Shown here piece after piece: positions 1 to 5,123 of a stretch of 9,066 bases of DNA. Position 1 is the stretch's first letter. Every line of letters begins with the position of its first letter. Made by a program: the position numbers and the translations under genes. The DNA is from JAAYYF01 sp040255585 (GTDB taxonomy: Bacteria > Deinococcota > Deinococci > Deinococcales > Trueperaceae), in contig JBDZVI010000099.1 in NCBI GenBank assembly GCA_040255585.1, positions 1 through 9,066 of the forward strand, in the 5' to 3' direction. The notes beneath the pieces were generated by a model. That model worked only from the letters and a program-made list of their open reading frames with translations, did no database searches and was not told where the DNA came from.

Positions 1-203
1 AACAGCCAGGTTGCATATGGGTCCGATTCGCGAACAACAGACCGCCGTGCGCAGCCGCCGCGAACGGGCCCATCATCCAACGACGGCAGACGATGATCGC
101 GTTGGCAACGGAGCAGTCAGCAAGATACTGACCGGTCTAGCTGGCTCGCCGAGGTGGTCGCGCGACCAATTTCGCCACTAGCCTCTCACCGCTCGCCCCG
201 GGC

Positions 204-209
204 TATCCT
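204..209 (+). promoter_or_regulatory. Candidate -10 box (TATCCT) for leaderless transcription of the YggS-type gene
   Basis: TATCCT fits the TANNNT pattern of a bacterial -10 element. It ends 6 bases before the GTG at 216, so transcription would begin at or next to the first base of the start codon. No Shine-Dalgarno sequence is visible before this GTG, which agrees with a leaderless mRNA. I see no clear -35 hexamer. A box with the same geometry precedes the next gene. Confidence 0.45.
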
Positions 210-215
210 GCGCAT

Positions 216-1007
216 GTGACAGACGCGAGCTCTCCTCCAGACCCCCACGCCACCCCGACCGCCGCGTCCGCGGAGGCGATCGGCCGCAACCTCAACTCCG
301 TGCGCGACCGGATCGCCGCCGCCTGCCGCCGCGTAGGCCGCGACCCGGGCGAGGTGCGGCTCCTGCCCGTCAGCAAGACGGTGCCGGAGGAGCGCATCCG
401 CATGGCGTACGCCGCCGGCTGCCGCTACCTGGGCGAGAACAAGGTGCAGGAGGCCATGCGCAAGCACGACGCCCTACCGGAGCTCGACGACCTGAAGTGG
501 TCCGTCATCGGCCACCTGCAGACGAACAAGGCCAAGTACGTGGCGCGCTTCGCCAGCGAGTTCCAGGCGCTCGACAGCCTACGGGTCGCCGAGGCGCTCG
601 ACCGGCGCCTCGAGGCCGAGGGGCGCACGCTCGACGTCTTCGTGCAGGTCAACAGCTCCGACGAGGAGAGCAAGTTCGGCCTCCCGCCGGCCGACGTGCC
701 CGCCTTCGTGCGCGAGCTGCCCAACTACCCACGCCTGCACGTGCTCGGGCTGATGACCCTCGCCCTCTTCTCGTCCGACACGGAGCGGGTGCGCGCCTGC
801 TTCGTGCGCATGCGCGAGCTGCGCGAGCGCCTCAGGGACGCCGGCGTGGACAGCGTGAGCGTCGAGGAGCTCTCGATGGGCATGTCCGGCGACTTCGAGG
901 TGGCCATCGAGGAAGGCGCCACCGTCGTGCGGGTCGGCCAGTCGATCTTCGGGGCGCGCTCCCTACCGGACACCTACTACTGGCCGGCTGACGATTCCCG
1001 TACATAA
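216..1007 (+). CDS. yggS: YggS/PLPBP-family pyridoxal phosphate homeostasis protein
   Basis: This 263-residue protein belongs to the YggS/PROSC family. These are single-domain, alanine-racemase-fold, PLP-binding cytosolic proteins with no known catalysis that buffer PLP and affect amino- and keto-acid pools. Visible family features: PVSKT with the PLP-binding lysine at residue 54, GENKVQEA (73-80), WSVIGHLQTNK (95-105), a VNSSDEESKFG segment (145-155), LGLMTLA (177-183), LSMGMSGDFEVAIEEGA (219-235) and VRVGQSIFGAR (238-248). The family is usually about 230 residues; the excess here is a Pro/Ala-rich N-terminal stretch of about 20 residues, so the true start could lie further in. GTG at 216 is chosen because a -10-like TATCCT sits 6 bases upstream and no ribosome binding site is seen. 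The pyridoxal kinase gene follows 18 bp later, giving a coherent B6 pair. Confidence 0.93.
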   Translation: MTDASSPPDPHATPTAASAEAIGRNLNSVRDRIAAACRRVGRDPGEVRLLPVSKTVPEERIRMAYAAGCRYLGENKVQEAMRKHDALPELDDLKWSVIGHLQTNKAKYVARFASEFQALDSLRVAEALDRRLEAEGRTLDVFVQVNSSDEESKFGLPPADVPAFVRELPNYPRLHVLGLMTLALFSSDTERVRACFVRMRELRERLRDAGVDSVSVEELSMGMSGDFEVAIEEGATVVRVGQSIFGARSLPDTYYWPADDSRT

Positions 1008-1013
1008 CGGCGG

Positions 1014-1019
1014 TAGGGT
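1014..1019 (+). promoter_or_regulatory. Candidate -10 box (TAGGGT) for leaderless transcription of the pyridoxal kinase gene
   Basis: TAGGGT (TANNNT) lies in the 18-bp gap after the YggS-type stop codon and ends 6 bases before the ATG at 1026. This is the same spacing as in front of the YggS-type gene. No Shine-Dalgarno motif precedes the ATG. A CTGACG at 988-993 could be a weak -35, but the 20-bp spacing is long. The kinase may therefore have its own start as well as read-through from upstream. Confidence 0.4.
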
Positions 1020-1025
1020 GCTGGC

Positions 1026-1856
1026 ATGGTCGATCCCGCCCAGTTGGCCCCGTTACCCGTCGACGTCGTGTCGGTGCAGTCGCAGGTCTGCTACGGCTGC
1101 GTCGGGAACAGCGTGGCCGTACCGACGCTGCAGGCGCTGAACCTCAACGTCGTGACCGTACCGACCGTCTACCTGAGCACGGTGCCCCAGTACGACACGT
1201 TGAGCGGCGGCGCCATCCCGCAGGAGTGGTTCGAGGGGTTCCTGGCGGACATCCGGCGGCGCGGCGTCCTGAAGCTCGCGCGGGCCGTGCTCGTGGGTTA
1301 CCTCGGCTCGCCGGCGCAGGCCGACGCGCTCGCGGGCTGGCTCAGGGACGTCCTGGCCGACCGGCCCGAGCTCCTCGTGCTCGTCGACCCCGTGATGGGC
1401 GACAGCGACAGCGGCCTCTACGTCCACCCGGAGCTGCCCGCTGCGCTGACAGGCCTGACGGGGCTGGCCACGGGGCTCACCCCGAACGCGTTCGAGCTCG
1501 AGCGGCTGGTCGGCAGGGCCGTCGGCACGCTCGACGAGACCGTGGCGGCCGCCCGTTCGCTGCTCGTCGGCCGCACCCGCTGGGTGGTCGTCACGAGCGC
1601 CGTGCCCGCCGAGGCTGGGCAGGACGAGACGCGCCTCGCCATCGTGACGGCCGACGACCACGCGGTGGTGAGTCACCGGCGCGTCGCGTCAGCCGCCAAG
1701 GGCACGGGCGACCTGTTCTCGGCGACGCTCCTGGCCGGATTGTTGCGTGATGGCGACTTGTCTGGCGCCGTCGGGGCGGCGCAGGAACGCGTGGTCGCCG
1801 TGCTCGAGCGCACGGAGCGCCTCGGGTGTGCAGAGCTCGTGCTGAACGACGTGTAG
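1026..1856 (+). CDS. pdxY: Pyridoxal kinase (PdxY/PdxK type, ribokinase superfamily)
   Basis: This 276-residue cytosolic kinase would phosphorylate pyridoxal (and related B6 vitamers) with ATP in the PLP salvage pathway. Evidence in the sequence: the N-terminal VVSVQSQVCYGCVGNS segment (14-29) resembles the vitamer-binding start of pyridoxal kinases. GYLGS (91-95), VDPVMGDSDSGLYV (120-133) and LTPNAFELERLVG (151-163) are the usual family blocks. The C-terminal KGTGDLFSA (225-233) is the anion-hole motif with the catalytic base at Asp229. The length is normal for the family. ATG at 1026 gives a compact N-terminus directly before the first beta strand. PdxY and PdxK cannot be told apart firmly by eye; the short N-terminus and overall pattern favour PdxY. 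Its partner upstream is a PLP homeostasis protein. It is convergent with the small - strand gene that ends at 1928. Confidence 0.9.
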   Translation: MVDPAQLAPLPVDVVSVQSQVCYGCVGNSVAVPTLQALNLNVVTVPTVYLSTVPQYDTLSGGAIPQEWFEGFLADIRRRGVLKLARAVLVGYLGSPAQADALAGWLRDVLADRPELLVLVDPVMGDSDSGLYVHPELPAALTGLTGLATGLTPNAFELERLVGRAVGTLDETVAAARSLLVGRTRWVVVTSAVPAEAGQDETRLAIVTADDHAVVSHRRVASAAKGTGDLFSATLLAGLLRDGDLSGAVGAAQERVVAVLERTERLGCAELVLNDV

Positions 1857-1927
1857 GTGTAGGCACCGGCCGGGGACGAGCGCATCTAGGCCTGAGCCGC
1901 GAGTTCGTGCGTAACGGGCCGGAGTCG

Positions 1928-2143
1928 TCAACCCCCACGCTCGTTGCCGTGCTTGAAGTTCCCCGTGGCGCGCTGCAGGAGGCGCTGCACGCCCGCGTCG
2001 TCGGCCGCCGCGACTTGGGCTGCGAGCTTGGCAGCGAGCTTCCTCGCGTTGTCGCCGCGGACGACGGTCACGCACCGGCCGCCCCAGAAGATGCGCACAG
2101 TGCCGGACTTGTCAACGCGGTAGTCGAACGGGTCGTTGGCCAT
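1928..2143 (-). CDS. Small conserved-looking hypothetical protein (71 aa)
   Basis: A 71-residue soluble protein on the - strand, starting MANDPFDYRVDKSGTVRIFW and ending near GNFKHGNERGG. A purine-rich GGAGG lies 4 bases upstream of the ATG at 2143, a good ribosome binding site that fixes the start and excludes a longer reading through the CRISPR repeats. The N-terminal half looks like a short beta hairpin (YRV..SGTVRIFWGGRCVTVV). The C-terminal half is an Ala-rich helix ending in QRLLQRATGNFKHGNER. I recall widespread short uncharacterised proteins with the same F.YRV..DG...W.G layout and ATGNFKRGNER ending, but cannot confirm the match. No membrane segment or signal peptide is seen. Function unknown. 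It starts 24 bp beyond the last CRISPR repeat and is in the same direction as the predicted crRNA, so it may be transcribed with the array. Confidence 0.72.
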   Translation of the reverse strand: MANDPFDYRVDKSGTVRIFWGGRCVTVVRGDNARKLAAKLAAQVAAADDAGVQRLLQRATGNFKHGNERGG

Positions 2144-2167
2144 GCTGCCTCCAGGTGGGTCGTCAAG

Positions 2168-2441
2168 CGGTCCATCCCCATGGACATTAGGGACTACGAG
2201 CGCGCCGTCGCCAAAGTGGACTCGAACCCCGGTCCATCCCCACGGATGTGGGGACTGCTCGCCATGGGCGACCCACCACAGGTACTTGTTCGGTCCATCC
2301 CCACGGTCGTGGGGACTACGTATGGGCACGATAGCCGCATGCCCCAGTGGCGGCCCACTTCCCACAGGCGTGCGGACTACAGGATCTCGGCAAGCTCAAA
2401 CCGACCGAGTTCGTGCCACTTCCCACGGGCGCGCGGAACAC
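2168..2441 (-). CRISPR. Short decayed CRISPR array, type I-E repeat (Thermus-like), five repeats and four spacers
   Basis: Repeats lie at 2168-2197, 2230-2258, 2291-2319, 2351-2380 and 2412-2441. Their right-hand ends (2197, 2258, 2319, 2380, 2441) are exactly 61 bp apart, giving a 29-bp repeat and a 31-32-bp spacer. The best copy, 2291-2319, reads on the - strand GTAGTCCCCACGACC followed by GTGGGGATGGACCG, with a perfect 6-bp CCCCAC/GTGGGG stem. This matches type I-E repeats as I remember them from Thermus thermophilus, and sets crRNA direction as the - strand. Spacers are 2198-2229, 2259-2290, 2320-2350 and 2381-2411. The repeat at 2168 has a scrambled loop, as trailer-end repeats often do. 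The repeats at 2351 and 2412 are degenerate, share the same changes and have a broken stem. No leader and no cas gene are visible, so the array is probably an inactive or orphan remnant. Confidence 0.85.
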
Positions 2442-2703
2442 ATTGTCGTCAAGGCCGACTGGAACGACCCCCTCGTCGTTCACGCCCCTGGTCTTCGGGT
2501 CGGTCATCACCCGCAACCAGAACTCGGCGGCCTCTGGTCTGCTCGATCCTCAACCCGAGAACCTCGTTGCTGCCGCCAGCCCGGATACCCAAGTTCGGAT
2601 AGATCGCTTGGTTCCTGACGGCCACCTAGTCCCTGATCTTGATGGGCAACGCGTCGTAGAAGACGATAGGGTAAGTCATCTCCGACGGGCGATCATGCCA
2701 TTC
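2433..2703 (-). pseudogene. IS256-family transposase fragment, interrupted by a stop and a frameshift
   Basis: Read on the - strand from 2703, the sequence gives EWHDRPSEMTYPIVFYDAL, then PIKIRD, an in-frame TAG at 2628-2626, then VAVRNQAIYPNLGI and GGSNEVLGLRIEQTRG. A one-base shift near 2531-2534 restores AEFWLRVMTDPKTRGVNDEG. This order (EWQNRP, YPIVxxDAL, VKIRDEG, VRNKAVYLALGI, KEVLGLWIEQTEGAKFWL, VMTELKNRGVQD) is the central catalytic region of IS256-family (Mutator-like) transposases. The Asp in YDAL would be the first Asp of the DDE triad. The N-terminal region, most of the C-terminal region and the ends of the element are missing, and the second Asp motif (VDGL) is not recognisable. 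The stop is explained by one change, GAG to TAG. It abuts or slightly overlaps the CRISPR array at the place expected for its leader. Confidence 0.8.
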
Positions 2704-2877
2704 GGATACTACGAACACGGTACCGGCCGATCACACGCTTTCCAGGTAACAACGAGTTTCTTGCTCAAGACGCGTTCAGCCAACACTCCCTCCTGAACGT
2801 TCACGAGCGTCCTGGAAGCGCATCTTCACGGAAGAGCCTGTCCAACCGATTGCGGTACAGCGTTGGTCCCCCGAGTC
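2704..2877. other. Intergenic stretch without recognised content
   Basis: This interval lies between the transposase fragment and the end of the deacetylase gene. Base composition is less GC-rich and the frames are broken on both strands. It may be decayed insertion-sequence or flanking DNA, but I could not match it to the missing parts of an IS256 transposase. A weak CCAAC/GTTGG pairing around 2842-2866 is too short and loosely spaced to call a terminator. Confidence 0.4.
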
Positions 2878-3705
2878 CTACAAAGGCCCGCTCACTACCG
2901 ACCCGCGCACCATCGACCCACTCACCGCCAACCCCCGCACACCACCCAACGCGAACCGTTCCACCTCCAGCGAGCCCGTCTGGCGCTGGAGCATCTCATC
3001 CACCTGCTTTGGGGTTCCGAATTGTGAGGAGTGGGCTCTAATCGCGGCCACCTTCTGGCCGGCGAAGGCACGAATGTCGCATACGACCGCAACGGAGCTG
3101 TCGGAAACGCCGTCGACCTCTGGCACCAGCCTCTCCGTAGCACTGCCTGGGCGCCGCAGTTTGGCCTCGCGTACCTGTTCGATCGTGCGGACCGGGTAGT
3201 AGAGCCGGCGCGGCGGAGCGTCGACCACCCCGCCGGCCGCCCAGAACGCTCTGCTGGCGGCTTGGTGGATGATCAGGTGATCGATGTGCCCGTACATGCC
3301 GTGCGGATCGAAGGTGATCATCACCTCGGGGCGGTACTCGAGCACCAGCTCGAGTACCGCCAACTCTAGTTCCCGCATGTCCTGGTTCATCAGCGCCCTC
3401 TCGTTGTCGGCTCCAACGGAGACGGGGAACCCGGAATCTTCATGGTCCATGAACACGGGGGCGTGGATACCGAGCGCCAGACAGGCGGCCGCCAGCTCTC
3501 CCTCGCGGAACAGGCCTCTGGCCGGTCCCTTCGGGTAGGCACCGGCATCTATCGAGGGGTCGACGATCTCCCCCTGCTCACCGCGCGTTGCGCAAACGAG
3601 CCTTACCTCGTGGCCTTCGGCCGCTAGGCGCGCGAGGGTGCCTGCGCATATCGACTCGTCGTCGGGGTGAGCGAACACGGCCATGAGTTTCACAGGTCGC
3701 CGCAT
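2878..3705 (-). CDS. PIG-L/LmbE-family zinc N-deacetylase
   Basis: A 275-residue enzyme (from ATG at 3705) of the PIG-L/LmbE superfamily, cytosolic zinc enzymes that remove N-acetyl groups from GlcNAc-type substrates, such as BshB, MshB and chitobiose deacetylases. The N-terminus has FAHPDDES (11-18) with metal ligands His13 and Asp16. VCATRGEQGEI (37-47) follows, then FDPHGMYGHIDH (132-143) carries the second HxxDH metal site, and RAHSSQF (223-229) is the conserved late histidine region. The last about 20 residues are a Ser/Val/Gly-rich tail not typical of the family. Start is uncertain: GTG at 3693 would give the classic MKLMAVFAHPDDE, ATG at 3705 adds four residues, and TTG at 3756 adds more. 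No well-placed ribosome binding site settles it. It is divergent from the ROK regulator, which suggests joint control and an acetylated sugar or conjugate as substrate. Exact substrate unknown. Confidence 0.88.
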   Translation of the reverse strand: MRRPVKLMAVFAHPDDESICAGTLARLAAEGHEVRLVCATRGEQGEIVDPSIDAGAYPKGPARGLFREGELAAACLALGIHAPVFMDHEDSGFPVSVGADNERALMNQDMRELELAVLELVLEYRPEVMITFDPHGMYGHIDHLIIHQAASRAFWAAGGVVDAPPRRLYYPVRTIEQVREAKLRRPGSATERLVPEVDGVSDSSVAVVCDIRAFAGQKVAAIRAHSSQFGTPKQVDEMLQRQTGSLEVERFALGGVRGLAVSGSMVRGSVVSGPL

Positions 3706-3797
3706 CCTTCCGGCACCGACGACCCCGCCCGCACTTCCTCCCTGCGGCCGATCCAAGGGTTGCTCCGCACGTTATCCCTCCTGTCATGCACGCTACC

Positions 3798-3812
3798 TCA
3801 AGGGCGCCTTGA
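3798..3812. promoter_or_regulatory. 15-bp palindrome between divergent genes, candidate operator
   Basis: TCAAGG GCG CCTTGA is a perfect inverted repeat (6-bp arms, 3-bp centre). It overlaps the TTGACT -35 candidate of the rightward ROK promoter (3809-3814). On the - strand it overlaps TTGAGG (3802-3797), a possible -35 for the deacetylase, with GATAAC (3776-3771) as a weak -10 after a long 20-bp gap. A protein bound here could block both promoters. Assignment to the ROK protein is inference. Confidence 0.45.
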
Positions 3813-3838
3813 CTTGCCGACCCTTAGTTCGTTAGACT
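3809..3838 (+). promoter_or_regulatory. Candidate sigma-70-type promoter for the ROK regulator gene
   Basis: TTGACT (3809-3814, five of six bases of the -35 consensus) is followed after 18 bp by TAGACT (3833-3838, four of six of the -10 consensus). Transcription would begin near 3845, about 80 bases before the GTG start. It lies in the only clearly AT-richer patch of the intergenic region (3824-3855). An imperfect inverted repeat covers the -10. Confidence 0.4.
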
Positions 3839-3849
3839 ACCTAATTAAG
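3823..3849. repeat. Imperfect inverted repeat over the ROK promoter, candidate operator
   Basis: CTTA-5-TTAG (3823-3835) faces CTAA-1-TAAG (3841-3849) across a 5-bp centre. The arms pair with a bulge. It overlaps the -10 candidate and the expected transcription start. AT-rich inverted repeats at this position are common operators of ROK-family repressors such as NagC and Mlc, so autoregulation is plausible, but the arms are imperfect. Confidence 0.3.
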
Positions 3850-3924
3850 ATTATCCTTCGAGGCCTACCTTTCCTAAACCCCGAGGAAGGGCGCCTGACT
3901 TAGGACGGTGGCGGCATCTACCGA

Positions 3925-5016
3925 GTGTTATCGACTATCCGCTCGACCGGCCCGCTCTCCCGCGCCGACATCTCACGCGAGACGGGTCTCAGCAAACCAA
4001 CGGTATCCGTTGTCGTCCGCGAGCTGATGGCGGCCGAACTGGTCGTCGAGCACGGTTACTCCCCTAGCAACGGCGGGCGCCCCGGGCTGCTCCTCAGCTT
4101 CAACGAACACGCCGGTTTCATCGTGGCGATCGACTTGGGCGGCACGGTGCTCCGCGCCGTCCTCACCACCTTGGAGGGAAACTACCTGGCGCGCCTACGC
4201 GAGCCGACGGAGACGACCTCCCTCCAGGGCCTCATCAACCAGGTCGTCGGCCTGGTCACGCGCCTCGCATCGGCAGCGGGCGTCTCGACGGACGACGTGA
4301 TGACCATGTGCATCGGCATGCCCGGCGTGGTGGACGACGCTAACGGGAGCCTCCACTACGTCCCGAACCTTCCGACCCTCGAGGGCACGGACTTCCTGTC
4401 CAGGTTGCGCTCGCAACTGCACTGCTCGGTCGAGGTCTTCAACGACGTGAACCTCGCGGCCCTCGGCGAATCGTGGCAGGGAGCCGGGAAGGGCATCGGC
4501 ACCTTCGTGTACGTGAGCATCGGCACCGGCCTTGGGGTCGGCCTGATCGCGGACGGACAACTCGTGGCCGGGTCGCACGGCCGGGCCGGCGAACTCGGCT
4601 ACTTGAAGCTCTCGCCGGGCGACCCCCGCACGGCCGAGGAGTGCCTGTCCGGCCCGGCCATAGCGCAACGCCATAAGCAGCTAGGTGGCACTGGCTCCCC
4701 GGTCGATGCGTTCGCCGAGGCAGCGGCCGGCACCGGTCCGGGTGTGCAGGTGATCGCCGAGCTTCTGCCCGTACTGGCCTGGTTCTGCAGCGTCGTCGCG
4801 CTGGCGCTCGACCCGGAGGTGATCATCCTGGGCGGCAGCATCGGACTGCGCCTGGCCGACCACCTCGGACCACTCACACAGCACCTCGCCCAATCCTCAC
4901 CGGTCGTCCCGGGCGTCTCGGCAGCAGCGCTCGGCGACGACGCAGGTCTGAAAGGAGCCGTCTCCATGGGTATCGCAGATAGCCAACGGTGGCTCTTCGC
5001 GCGGACGAGGGGGTGA
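3925..5016 (+). CDS. ROK-family transcriptional regulator (NagC/XylR type)
   Basis: A 363-residue regulator: an N-terminal winged helix-turn-helix (about residues 2-45; LSRADISRETGLSKPTVSVV) joined through GGRPGLL (50-56) to a sugar-kinase-like ROK domain. The ROK domain shows AIDLGGT (68-74, phosphate-binding loop), CIGMPGVVD (129-137), FNDVNLAALGE (172-182, with the Asp used as base in ROK kinases), VSIGTGLGVG (197-206) and GRAGELGY (219-226). The zinc-binding CxCGxxGC motif is absent: residues 231-243 read PGDPRTAEECLSG with one Cys, and the usual His after GE(L/I)G is Tyr226. It is therefore probably a sugar-responsive repressor rather than an active kinase. GTG at 3925 is the only standard start after an in-frame TAG at 3901-3903; the ribosome binding site is weak. 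Likely targets are its own gene, the divergent deacetylase and the downstream transporter. Confidence 0.9.
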   Translation: MLSTIRSTGPLSRADISRETGLSKPTVSVVVRELMAAELVVEHGYSPSNGGRPGLLLSFNEHAGFIVAIDLGGTVLRAVLTTLEGNYLARLREPTETTSLQGLINQVVGLVTRLASAAGVSTDDVMTMCIGMPGVVDDANGSLHYVPNLPTLEGTDFLSRLRSQLHCSVEVFNDVNLAALGESWQGAGKGIGTFVYVSIGTGLGVGLIADGQLVAGSHGRAGELGYLKLSPGDPRTAEECLSGPAIAQRHKQLGGTGSPVDAFAEAAAGTGPGVQVIAELLPVLAWFCSVVALALDPEVIILGGSIGLRLADHLGPLTQHLAQSSPVVPGVSAAALGDDAGLKGAVSMGIADSQRWLFARTRG

Positions 5017-5123
5017 GTTGGTAGCTCGAGATCGGTTTAGGCATGCAACCAACGCATGACAACCAAACAACTGTGGCCGACTCGGTCACTACTTCAGATC
5101 GGCGTGAAGAAGGGAACACCACC

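Noticed and set aside
18..182. A 54-codon + strand frame at the left edge (MGPIREQQTAV...).
   Set aside because: No good ribosome binding site, low-complexity Arg/Asp-rich translation and no recognisable family. The first 215 bases are treated as intergenic.
2144..2365. Extension of the 71-aa - strand frame upstream to 2365.
   Set aside because: The added residues are translated CRISPR repeats (repeating GDGP-like segments). The GGAGG site before ATG 2143 marks the real start.
2473..2502. A possible sixth CRISPR repeat one period beyond 2441.
   Set aside because: The sequence at the expected position shows no convincing match and lies in the transposase-like frame. Likewise nothing matches one period before 2168.
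2712..2786. Short - strand frame after AGGAGGGA, starting near 2783 (TTG, about 24 codons).
   Set aside because: Shine-Dalgarno-like sequence is present, but the peptide is very short and unrecognisable. It could be decayed insertion-sequence DNA.
1826..2796. Long + strand open frames of 258, 160 and 149 codons across the accessory stretch.
   Set aside because: They cross the - strand gene, the CRISPR repeats and the transposase fragment, and their translations look like random GC-rich sequence.
3667..3903. A 78-codon + strand frame across the deacetylase start and the intergenic region.
   Set aside because: It overlaps the conserved HPDDE-coding part of the opposite-strand gene and the candidate promoters, and its translation matches nothing I recognise.
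5017..5053. GTTGGT (5017-5022) and ACCAAC (5048-5053) as an operator before the binding-protein gene.
   Set aside because: The arms are short and 25 bp apart, and they do not resemble the palindrome at 3798-3812.
5043..5123. Earlier ATG start for the binding protein at 5043.
   Set aside because: It would put 27 polar residues before the signal peptide. GTG 5124 has a well-spaced AAGGG.
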